Below are positions 35,802 through 43,408 of a stretch of 64,000 bases of DNA, in pieces (within the stretch, counting starts at the first letter, position 1; each line of letters opens with the position of its first letter). Below the pieces are notes generated by a model. That model was not told the origin of the DNA and did not search any database. It was given only the letters and a program-made list of their open reading frames with translations. Location: NCBI GenBank assembly GCA_022821495.1, contig JAJEDN010000061.1:1-64000 (forward strand), written 5' to 3'. The DNA comes from Candidatus Poribacteria bacterium. GTDB taxonomy: Bacteria; Poribacteria; WGA-4E; WGA-3G. The position numbers were made by a program, and so were the translations under genes.

Positions 35802-36998
35802 ATGAAAATTCTTTTCTTATCGCCTACCGTGCCTTTTCCACTCACCGATGGCGGACGCATTCGGGTTTTTAACCTGCTCAAACAGATTGCAGCGAAAAGT
35901 GATGTAACACTGTTAGTGCTGGAGACACAACCGACAGATGCGGACGGGGTGGCGGAGTTGCAGCAGTTCGGTATTCAGGTTCACCTCATCCGTAACGCAC
36001 CGACACTCCCGCGCGTATCGTTCGGTACACTTGCCAACGCTGTCCTTAAACAACAACCCATTACTGTTGCACGCTATGCGCTGCCTGCCTATCGACAGAA
36101 ACTTAGGGAGTTGGTCGCGACTGAAGACTTCGATCTTGTCCATTATGAGATGTTCCACACGGCGCAGTTTCGGATGGAAACGGATCTACCCAGCGTACTT
36201 TCACAACAGAACGTCGATTCAGCGATCTGGCGAAGGCTCTGTGGTGAAACGACTCACCCGTTCTATAAGTTCGCGTATTGGACGCAGCAACTCGCGTTCC
36301 AACGTTATGAACGCGTGCTAAGCCCGAAGTTTGACGCGGTCACGTGTACCTCTGCTATTGATGCTGCTGTTTTTCAACGACACTGCCAGGAAGGTGCCAT
36401 TGAGGTCATTCCGAACGGTGTAGACGTTACGCATTACCAGCCTGATTTTACATCTGAAGCACCAGCGCATCTCATCTATATTGGGAGTATGGATTGGTAT
36501 CCGAATGAAGACGCTGTCGCTTTCTTCGCCGATGAGGTTTTACCCAGTATTCAAGACAAAGTACCGGATGTCCAATTCTCGATTGTCGGTGGGAATCCAT
36601 CTGCGCGTGTCCAAAAGTTAGGAGCGAGAGCAGGCGTTGTCGTCACTGGACGTGTGCCGGAGATTAAACCCTATTTCGCTGAGGCGACAGTTTTTGTCGT
36701 GCCGTTGCGTATCGGGAGCGGTACACGCCTGAAAATCCTCGAAGCGTTAGCGATGGGTAAAGCGATCGTCTCCACAACTGTCGGCGCGGAGGGTTTAGAC
36801 CTCAAAGACGGTGAAGAAATCTTTATCGCTGACGAACCGGCAATCTTCGCTGATGCTGTCACCCGACTCCTCACAGACGCATCACTCCGTCGTAGGATTG
36901 GCAAAAGCGGTCGCGCCCGCGTTGAGAAGGATTATGACTGGCGAAGTATCGGTGCAAAACTCCACACCCTCTACGAATCCCTTATTAAGACAAATTAG
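35802..36998 (+). CDS. Group 1 (GT4-fold) glycosyltransferase
   Basis: 398 residues, GT-B fold. The N terminus MKILFLSPTVPFPLTDGGR and the nucleotide-sugar site GSGTRLKILEALAMGKAIVSTTVGAEGL (about 305-332, including the E..AMG..V core) identify it. The pattern resembles sugar transferases of exopolysaccharide clusters. Cytoplasmic, membrane-associated; donor and acceptor unknown. It stands alone, with no other polysaccharide gene nearby on the strand. Confidence 0.85.
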   Translation: MKILFLSPTVPFPLTDGGRIRVFNLLKQIAAKSDVTLLVLETQPTDADGVAELQQFGIQVHLIRNAPTLPRVSFGTLANAVLKQQPITVARYALPAYRQKLRELVATEDFDLVHYEMFHTAQFRMETDLPSVLSQQNVDSAIWRRLCGETTHPFYKFAYWTQQLAFQRYERVLSPKFDAVTCTSAIDAAVFQRHCQEGAIEVIPNGVDVTHYQPDFTSEAPAHLIYIGSMDWYPNEDAVAFFADEVLPSIQDKVPDVQFSIVGGNPSARVQKLGARAGVVVTGRVPEIKPYFAEATVFVVPLRIGSGTRLKILEALAMGKAIVSTTVGAEGLDLKDGEEIFIADEPAIFADAVTRLLTDASLRRRIGKSGRARVEKDYDWRSIGAKLHTLYESLIKTN

Positions 36999-36999
36999 C

Positions 37000-37040
37000 C
37001 ATCAGCCGTCAGCCATCGGAAACCGTCAGCAAAGAGGGAT
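37000..37040. repeat. CAGCC-type dispersed repeat after the glycosyltransferase
   Basis: agccatcagccgtcagcc and the related cggaaaccgtcagc just after it are short imperfect repeats. Similar strings occur at about 50161-50215 and 51557-51583. They look like degenerate interspersed repeats; the rest of the gap 36999-37346 is taken up by the MITE at 37170. Confidence 0.35.
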
Positions 37041-37169
37041 TCTGATTAAGCAGGAGCCTCTTTTACTGATAACGGATTAAGCGGATTTTAAGGCATCTGC
37101 TGTCAAATTGAGCTCTCACGTCCGTAAACCGAAAAAGTTGATTTTTCTTATCGGATGTGTTAATATTTA

Positions 37170-37281
37170 TAGGACTTACGCAGCCCCCTTGCAGGCGGGG
37201 TTTTAAACTCTGAAGAAATACCCAAGCAAAAACCCTGCAGTGCGTGATAGGTAAGTTATTATGGAAAATGCGTAAGTCCTG
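37170..37281. mobile_element. MITE, family B copy 2
   Basis: Inverted ends aggacttacgca (37171-37182) and tgcgtaagtcct (37269-37280), again with outer t and g. Target duplication attta at 37165-37169 and 37282-37286. 112 bp with a different interior from the copy at 21751, so only the ends are conserved. Confidence 0.8.
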
Positions 37282-37346
37282 ATTTAATTAATTTGAACGA
37301 ATCCCTTGAATCTCAAAGACAAACTAATTAACAAGGAGCAATACCG

Positions 37347-38096
37347 ATGAAACTCTTTACGTTATTTTTGGCAGTCACCTTTTTATTGATGAGTGCCACT
37401 TTAGGGATTACCGGTGAAGATCCAGATTTAGTGGCGTACTTCCCGTTTGATGGCAACTCAGAAGACGCGACTGGAAACGATAACCACGGCGAAATCACAG
37501 GTGGGTCCAAGTGGGTTAAAGGTAAATTTGGAGACGCGATAGAACTTGATCCAGCCGCCTATGTTGAACTGCAAGTCTCCGATTCTCTCCACGGGGACAT
37601 TTTCAAATCAGACCCATACACAATTTCTGCTTGGGTAAATCCGAACTTTGATGGCACCACGTGGGAACACGTCTGGCGGAGCCTACCGTCCGCTGCTGGA
37701 CACAACACTTTATTTCTTAACAAGGACCAAGGACTCATCTCTTGGCGTGGGCAGGTCGGTGGCTGGACAGTCTTATGCCAAACAGATGGTGGGATCGTCG
37801 AAGCGGATAAGTGGATGCACGTAGCCGTCACAGGCGATGGCGATAAGTTCAAGATTTATGCCGATGGTGAAGTGGTCGCCGAGACCGATTTTCAAGAAAC
37901 CCGTGGTGAGAACATCACTTACCGTATTGGGGGTTCCGGTGGCGAAACGTTTGCCGGTTTAATGGACGATTACGCAGTCTTCATCCGTGCTTTAGACGAA
38001 GACGAGATTAATTTGATAATGGAAGGTGTTGAGACGTTCCTACCGGTTGAACCACGCGGCAAACTCGCAACACAATGGGCAGACCTCAAACGTTAA
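37347..38096 (+). CDS. Secreted LamG-domain protein with C-terminal KLA-W motif
   Basis: 249 residues with a signal peptide (about 1-20). The whole mature part is a LamG/concanavalin-like jelly roll: DLVAYFPFDGNSEDATGN, then FGDAIELDPAAYVEL, YTISAWVNP, HVAVTGDGDKFKIYADGE and AGLMDDYAVFIRAL. Such domains bind glycans or proteins outside the cell. The C terminus PVEPRGKLATQWADLK is the third example of the motif at the ends of the proteins at 20946 and 23143. aaggagc precedes the ATG. Confidence 0.82.
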   Translation: MKLFTLFLAVTFLLMSATLGITGEDPDLVAYFPFDGNSEDATGNDNHGEITGGSKWVKGKFGDAIELDPAAYVELQVSDSLHGDIFKSDPYTISAWVNPNFDGTTWEHVWRSLPSAAGHNTLFLNKDQGLISWRGQVGGWTVLCQTDGGIVEADKWMHVAVTGDGDKFKIYADGEVVAETDFQETRGENITYRIGGSGGETFAGLMDDYAVFIRALDEDEINLIMEGVETFLPVEPRGKLATQWADLKR

Positions 38097-38107
38097 TCTT
38101 AGAACTA

Positions 38108-38165
38108 GTAGGCGCGATTCTAATCTCGCCTACAAACACTTTTCCTCGCTGGCGGGGTGTTTTTG
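38108..38165. terminator. Palindrome and terminator-like hairpin after the LamG gene
   Basis: GTAGGCG (38108-38114)/CGCCTAC (38127-38133) resembles the V3 family. It is followed by AAACAC...GTGTTT (38134-38162) with a T run, a possible terminator for the LamG gene. Confidence 0.45.
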
Positions 38166-38228
38166 CTTGGGTATTTCCCCTTAGCAATCCCGCCAACTGA
38201 AAACTATTCCTCAAAAGGAACCTAATCA

Positions 38229-39863
38229 TTGGCAAAAAAGAAAACCGAAACAGATCCAACCCAAACCACACTCCCCTTTCCATCTGCAGACGAAGAACAT
38301 CTGGATATATCCGCCCTCGAAACATGGCTATTGGATGCTGCAAACACAATTCGAGGCGCGAGTGACGCACCCAAGTTCAAGGATTTCATCTTACCTCTCA
38401 TCTTTTACAAACGTCTCTCCGATGTGTTTGATGATGAATTTGCCAAACAGATAGAAGAATTCGGTGATGAAGCGTTTGCCCGGGAAATTGTTGAAGCAGA
38501 CCATGAAGATGCTCTCAAATCCGGACGTAATCCGATTGTCCGTTTTTATATCCCACAGAAGTATAGTTGGGAGGCACTCCGCAACCATCCTGCCGATGGT
38601 CACTTGGGAGAGTTTGTCACCGAGGCGATGCGCGAGGTCGCGCGTCTGAATCCACTCTTGCAAGGTGTCCTTGACGTGAAGGACTTCAATGAAAGTCAGA
38701 GTGGGCAACGAACGCTTGATGAGGAACGGCTGGAGGCGTTAATTGAAGTGTTAAGTCGGCACAGGCTCGGGCTGCAGGATGCCGAACCCGACATCCTGGG
38801 TCGTGCTTATGAGTATCTGTTGCGAAAGTTTGCGGAGGGACAAGGACAGAGCGCGGGCGAGTTCTACACGCCGAAAGAGGTCGGATGGCTGATGGCGCGT
38901 CTCATTAACCCAGAACCCTACAAAACGATCTACGACCCTGCTTGTGGCTCAGGTGGTCTGCTCATCAAGCCGCGCCTGTTGTTCGCACAGACGCATCCAG
39001 ACGAAAAGAGTCAGGCACCCCAAATCTACGGACAGGAACTCACACCTACCACATACGCCATGGCGAAGATGAACGCTTTTCTACACGATTTTATCGGGGC
39101 GGATATTCAGATCGGAGATACCTTCCGCAATCCGCGTTTCACCGAGAGTAATTCATCGCTCCAACGGTTTGACTATGTAGTTGCGAATCCGATGTGGAAT
39201 CAGAAGGAGTACGACGACGCTTTTTACGAGAACGACAACTGGAACCGATTTTCCTACGGCATCGCACCGAGCTCCTCAGCGGATTGGGGATGGGTACAAC
39301 ATATACTTGCATCTCTAAAGGACGATGGACGTGCAGCCATTGTGCTGGATACCGGTGCAGTCTCTCGCGGGTCCGGGAGTAAGAACGCTGATCGTGAACG
39401 CGATATTCGCAAAAAGTTTGTTGAGAGAGACCTGATTGAAGGCGTGGTCCTTCTGCCCGAAAACCTATTTTACAACACCAGCGCGCCGGGCATTGTCTTG
39501 CTGCTGAACCGCAGCAAACCAAAGGAACGCAAAGAACAGATACTACTCATCAACCTCTCTCAGCATTTCGAGAAGGGAAAACCAAAAAATATCCTCACCG
39601 ATGAAGGGATTGATGTTGCAACAGAGGTCTATCAGGCGTGGGAGTCTCGCGAGAAATTAAGCACTGTTATCACACTTGAAGATGTCCAGAAAACCGATTA
39701 CAATCTGAGTCCTTCCCAGTTTGTAGACGTAGGCGACAAAGTTGAACACCGCCCCGTGAATGAAATTCTATCAGACTTAACCGAGGCACGCATCGCCCGC
39801 GAGAAGGCAGATAACGCATTGGGAGATATGTTGGCACGGCTTGGGTTGAATGAAAAGAATTAA
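38229..39863 (+). CDS. hsdM: Type I restriction-modification methyltransferase subunit
   Basis: 544 residues; adenine-N6 methyltransferase of a type I system. The N-terminal HsdM helical domain (about 25-160) contains LETWLLDAANTIRGASD and ADILG/PDILGRAYEYLLRKFA. SAM motif I is DPACGSGG at 236-243 and catalytic motif IV is NPMW at 320-323, where most homologs have NPPF/Y. The C-terminal helix (EARIAREKADNALGDMLARL) should contact HsdS. The start is TTG 38229 with aaaagga upstream. In typical operons hsdS follows directly; here more than 5.7 kb of other DNA intervenes and a second copy of the 3' end lies at 45493. Confidence 0.9.
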   Translation: MAKKKTETDPTQTTLPFPSADEEHLDISALETWLLDAANTIRGASDAPKFKDFILPLIFYKRLSDVFDDEFAKQIEEFGDEAFAREIVEADHEDALKSGRNPIVRFYIPQKYSWEALRNHPADGHLGEFVTEAMREVARLNPLLQGVLDVKDFNESQSGQRTLDEERLEALIEVLSRHRLGLQDAEPDILGRAYEYLLRKFAEGQGQSAGEFYTPKEVGWLMARLINPEPYKTIYDPACGSGGLLIKPRLLFAQTHPDEKSQAPQIYGQELTPTTYAMAKMNAFLHDFIGADIQIGDTFRNPRFTESNSSLQRFDYVVANPMWNQKEYDDAFYENDNWNRFSYGIAPSSSADWGWVQHILASLKDDGRAAIVLDTGAVSRGSGSKNADRERDIRKKFVERDLIEGVVLLPENLFYNTSAPGIVLLLNRSKPKERKEQILLINLSQHFEKGKPKNILTDEGIDVATEVYQAWESREKLSTVITLEDVQKTDYNLSPSQFVDVGDKVEHRPVNEILSDLTEARIAREKADNALGDMLARLGLNEKN

Positions 39864-39933
39864 AAAAGCCATGCTGGTAGGTGCGGTTTGGATGTGTAAA
39901 GTTTTTGACGCGCGATAAATAAAAGTGCGGTCC

Positions 39934-39960
39934 TGTAGCATAGACTGTTAGTCTGTGGCA
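39934..39960. repeat. Variable-stem palindrome, family V1
   Basis: tgtagcata then AGACT-GTT-AGTCT, ending tgtggca. Confidence 0.6.
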
Positions 39961-40015
39961 AGTATCCATAGGGATCAATTTTAGAAAAATAACCGCCTCC
40001 GCCCCCGGCCCGGTA

Positions 40016-40037
40016 GGTTCGGTTTCCTAACCGAACC
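40016..40037. repeat. Variable-stem palindrome, family V3
   Basis: GGTTCGGTT (40016-40024), loop tcct, AACCGAACC (40029-40037), preceded by ggta. Confidence 0.6.
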
Positions 40038-40079
40038 GGATACGACGTGGAAACCTTGAAGACTCCAAACACCTCTTTA

Positions 40080-40107
40080 GTCCCGTAGGGACGGTATCTA
40101 TGTAGAA
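40080..40107 (+). repeat. Variable-stem palindrome, family V2
   Basis: GTCCC-GTA-GGGAC followed by ggtatctatgtagaa. Confidence 0.6.
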
Positions 40108-40130
40108 CCGTGTTTGCCCGATACCCCTTA

Positions 40131-40157
40131 GCCCCGTAGGGGCGGCATCTATAGAGA
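40131..40157 (+). repeat. Variable-stem palindrome, family V2
   Basis: GCCCC-GTA-GGGGC followed by ggcatctatagaga. Confidence 0.6.
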
Positions 40158-40224
40158 CGGTCCTCCGAAATACCATGAAAATCGCTAAATTGACACCTAT
40201 GGTTAGTCTGTGACAGGTATCCCT

Positions 40225-40251
40225 TGTAGCATAGGCTGTTAGCCTGTGGCA
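40225..40251. repeat. Variable-stem palindrome, family V1
   Basis: tgtagcata then GGCT-GTT-AGCC, ending tgtggca; a partial copy precedes it at about 40201-40216. Confidence 0.6.
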
Positions 40252-40391
40252 GGTATTTCCCAATCCGCGAAAATCCGTGATTTGCGGCGTACTCGCCTGC
40301 CCCCTTGATAAGGGGGATAAAAGGGGGTTGCGACCTGCATTCAGGCAACAATTGACGAAATATTTACACACCCGTGCGGTTTCCTAAATTT

Positions 40392-40420
40392 TGATTTAAC
40401 AGTCTAAATATGCTATAATG
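40392..40420 (+). promoter_or_regulatory. Promoter of the broken island gene
   Basis: TTGATT (40392-40397), 17-bp spacer, perfect TATAAT (40415-40420), 8 bp after the target duplication of the element at 39890 and 32 bp before ATG 40452. Confidence 0.65.
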
Positions 40421-40451
40421 TTGGTAGACACCTGATAGGAGATGAAAATCC

Positions 40452-41886
40452 ATGACAATACTCGGTTTAGTCTTCAATGCTTATGATATTATAGGCACCG
40501 GATTTTCTATTGCTGGTGATATTAATCACGCCATAAAACATCTTTGTAACACTACAGCAGAGGAACTTTTCAAAGCGTCTTTTGTTAAGGTAGTTAAGCA
40601 ATACGCGTCTGACTTTGCTGATCTTACTGATCCAAAAACGGTTGAAGTGGATCATCATACATTTGACAACGTTATGGCTTCTCTAAAAGACGTTGATGAA
40701 GTTCAATTCACACAACTAAATGGAAGTGAAAAAATCTCGGAAATCACAACATTTTTTCAAAACTGTATTATCGTCCCTAACCATCAATTGCCCAAAATGG
40801 ATTTTGAACGGAGAATTCGTCCCATTATTTAGAGAGTGATTATTGATTTTTACGCACAACTGCCATTCAAACAGGAAGCATTTAATCAAATTGTACTTGA
40901 ATTTATTCAAAATACCAGTACTGAACAAGCGAACACAGATGCTATGCTAACGGACTTTGTGAGAGAAATTGAACAAGTGCAGATAGAAGTGAGTGAACGC
41001 ATAAGCCAAGATATTCAAGCCATCAAAGATGACACTGAAGATATTAAGGACGATAATAAGGAGCTTAAGCAAACGGCGGTTAGTAATAGTTTAGATACAT
41101 CGGCTCCCCTCATGGGTAACCCTGAATTAGGGATTAGGTGTCGTATTGGTAATTTTGATGCAGACCTACTATTGGAAATTGCAAAACGGTCAAATTGGAA
41201 GCTCGCTGAGCCTTACAACAGTTATGTGCTTGCCTTAGGTAAAGAGCAAATGAATGGACATTCAGCATTAGACGTAGCAGTTGATTTTCTCTTTAAACTT
41301 TGGAAGGAATCAATTTTATTCAGAGAAAAAGAATTCTTGACGTTGGGTTTGTTAACTGGACTTACTTATGGACGGGATGCTGACACAGTATTGGGCAAAC
41401 TTACATATCTAATTCAAAATAAGCATACACTTTTTTTACCCGTTGAAAACAGTATTCTCAGACAAATCCGTAATTTTCAACAGATTTATCAGCTTGAAGA
41501 TAACTTCATGTTTTTGGCAAAAAATGATATTCGTCTAAAAGGAACACGGGTAGGTATTGAGACTATCCTATACGAATATATTCACAATAGCAAAATGCCA
41601 ATAGTCATCGCTGATCATTACTATACACCCACACTGGAACAGGTTTACGCCACAATCCTATATTATCTTCAAAATCAAGAAAAAGTTGGTGCATATTTTG
41701 AGGATCATCTGGAATACAGCCGAAAGGCGCGAGAAGAACAGGCGAAAAAATCCGTCACCTGCTGTTATTCGCTTGCGTAAACTTATAGCAGAACGGGCGG
41801 CAAATTCTGATACTTCATATCCGCACATTCCAAAAAATGGATCAGCCAGCACAACACAATCTCCATCCGAAAATGAACAGGGCTAA
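40452..41886 (+). pseudogene. Disrupted island gene, unknown function (amber stop plus frameshift)
   Basis: One reading frame runs from ATG 40452 to 41780 but is cut by an in-frame TAG at 40830-40832. Near the end, an A6 run at 41745-41750 appears one base too long: removing one A joins REEQAK to NPSPAVIRLRKLIAER, which continues to TAG at 41884-41886. The product would be ~478 residues. Visible features are an N-terminal helical region, the segment DFYAQLPFKQEAFNQIVLEF right after the stop, a coiled-coil around DDTEDIKDDNKELKQ, and an alpha-helical second half. The N-terminal pattern recalls the regions preceding NTPase domains in NACHT-like defence proteins, but no P-loop is seen. Its promoter and ribosome-binding site are intact. 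Confidence 0.6.
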
Positions 41887-42010
41887 AGATGCGTCGGTAT
41901 CTGATAGACGAAAATATTTCTCCGAGATACCGTACGCAATTGCTTTACCATGAACCATCCCTAACGGTCTTGGTGATTGGTACTGAAAACTGAATGTCTC
42001 TGTTTTTTGT

Positions 42011-42039
42011 TTGACAATCCACACAGCGCATGTTATTCT
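42011..42039 (+). promoter_or_regulatory. Promoter of the small charged-protein gene
   Basis: TTGACA (42011-42016), 17-bp spacer, TATTCT (42034-42039). The in-frame ATG within this box is therefore not the start of the gene. Confidence 0.55.
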
Positions 42040-42073
42040 GTTTGAAATAATAGTAGGAGGCGTTGACTTCACC

Positions 42074-42265
42074 ATGTTATTGTCAGACTGGTTTCTTGAA
42101 AGACAAGAGAAGCATATTCAGGCGGCGAAAGAAGAAGGCAGAGAGGAAGGCTACGCAGAAGGTTCTGCTGAGGCGAAAGCCAAAAACGGTAAGGCAGTTG
42201 TGGAATCAACGAATCCTCCATCACAGTCTTTGGATTCTCCATCGAAGCCTTCCAAAAAGTCATAA
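42074..42265 (+). CDS. Small charged coiled-coil protein
   Basis: 63 residues from ATG 42074 (MLLSDWFLERQEKHIQAAK). The first half is amphipathic helix, followed by a run of E/G/K repeats (EEGREEGYAEG) and a Ser/Pro/Lys tail. Short proteins with the start DWFLERQEK and repeating KEEG/AEG units are common in some environmental genomes; I cannot assign a function. aggagg lies 13 bases before the ATG, a long but usable spacing. It is the only small gene between the broken gene and the methyltransferase (27-bp gap) and may head that operon. Confidence 0.55.
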   Translation: MLLSDWFLERQEKHIQAAKEEGREEGYAEGSAEAKAKNGKAVVESTNPPSQSLDSPSKPSKKS

Positions 42266-42292
42266 ATAGCCTTGATAAGCAGGAAGTAGGTT

Positions 42293-43408
42293 ATGGATTT
42301 ATTGAAAGAAAAAAAATCTCCCTTATCCATATCAGCCGTGGATCTATTCTGTGGTGTTGGTGGCCTGAAGTATGGACTTCAACAAGCAGGTATAGATGTT
42401 GTTGCTGGACTTGATATTGATGAAACGTGTAAGTACCCCTTTGAAGAAAACAACCCGTCTGAAGAAAACAATAAATCAAAGTTTATCTCAAAGGACATTT
42501 GTAAATTTACGGGTGCTGAACTTTCTGAATTATATCCAGAAGATAATATCAAACTTCTTGTTGGATGCGCCCCATGTCAACCATTTTCAGCCCAAACTCG
42601 AAAAAATAAAAATCGAAGTTCGGATGAGCGATGGAGTTTACTTGATGAGTTTGGAAGATTGATTGAAGAGGTAAAGCCTGAACTTATAGCCTTTGAGAAT
42701 GTACCGCTCATCAGAAAAGAAACTATTTTTACCGACTTTACAAAAAAACTTCGTTCACTCGGTTATTATTTTGATTCAAAATTAATAGTCTACTGTCCTG
42801 ACTACGGTGTTCCGCAGAAGCGTCGTCGTCTGGTGCTACTTGCCTCAATTTGGGGCGAAGTTGAACTTATTCCCAAAAGGCATTCCAATTCTCCAGAGGA
42901 TGGATTGCTTCCCTTCAGAACTGTTAAAAACGCTATCGGTGATCTTCCTAAGATTGATGATGGTCAGGAATATGAACACGACCAACTTCATCGATCAAGA
43001 AAACTTTCAGATATAAATAAAAGACGGATTAAGCAATCGAAGCCGGGGCGTACATGGAAAGATTGGGATGAGGAACTGCGTCTACCGTGTCACAAAAAGG
43101 ATTCTGGGAAAGGCTATACGACGGTTTATGGTCGTATGGAATGGAATGATCTCGCCCCAACAATAACGACACAATTTAACAATTTGGGCAGCGGAAGATT
43201 CGGACACCCTGAGCAGCATAGAGCCCTTTCACTTCGAGAGGGTGCCTTGTTGCAAACGTTCCCAGAAGGCTATAAATTTATTGAACCCGATTCACCAATC
43301 ACAGTTGGTCGCATAGCAGCCTACATCGGAAATGCTGTCCCTGTTGACCTCGCAAAGATTATAGGCGAAAGTATACGAAAACATGTAAGGGAAAATGTCA
43401 ATGAGTGA
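42293..43408 (+). CDS. DNA (cytosine-5) methyltransferase
   Basis: 371 residues. All main C5-methylase motifs are in order: I, AVDLFCGVGGLKYGL (15-29); IV, GCAPCQPFS with catalytic C95; VI, FENVP with E135; VIII, QKRRRLVLLAS; and motif X near the C terminus (GRIAAYIGNAVP). The target-recognition region between VIII and X is short. Transfers methyl groups to a specific DNA site, protecting it from a cognate nuclease. The next gene, a GHKL ATPase with a nuclease-like tail, starts within its last codons, so the pair forms one module of the MutL/MORC-related restriction-modification type. Confidence 0.92.
   Translation: MDLLKEKKSPLSISAVDLFCGVGGLKYGLQQAGIDVVAGLDIDETCKYPFEENNPSEENNKSKFISKDICKFTGAELSELYPEDNIKLLVGCAPCQPFSAQTRKNKNRSSDERWSLLDEFGRLIEEVKPELIAFENVPLIRKETIFTDFTKKLRSLGYYFDSKLIVYCPDYGVPQKRRRLVLLASIWGEVELIPKRHSNSPEDGLLPFRTVKNAIGDLPKIDDGQEYEHDQLHRSRKLSDINKRRIKQSKPGRTWKDWDEELRLPCHKKDSGKGYTTVYGRMEWNDLAPTITTQFNNLGSGRFGHPEQHRALSLREGALLQTFPEGYKFIEPDSPITVGRIAAYIGNAVPVDLAKIIGESIRKHVRENVNE

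Larger units (their letters stand above)
39890..40374. mobile_element. MITE-like mosaic element, family A copy 2, in the gap 39864-40451
   Basis: Ends ggatgtgtaaa (39890-39900) and tttacacaccc (40364-40374), the same ends as the element at 17315. The 9-bp sequence gtgcggttt flanks it (39881-39889, 40375-40383). The 485-bp interior is non-coding and composed of other dispersed palindromes (V1, V2, V3). The target itself, ggtaggtgcggtttcctaa when rejoined, looks like a V3 arm, so the element landed in an older repeat. Confidence 0.8.

Noticed and set aside
40830..40832. TAG read as pyrrolysine or by stop recoding
   Set aside because: Other genes in the window end normally in TAG and no recoding signal is visible; the second lesion nearby favours a decayed gene.
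42011..42073. N-terminal extension of the small charged protein
   Set aside because: This stretch contains a -35/-10 promoter and the Shine-Dalgarno sequence, so translation starts at 42074.
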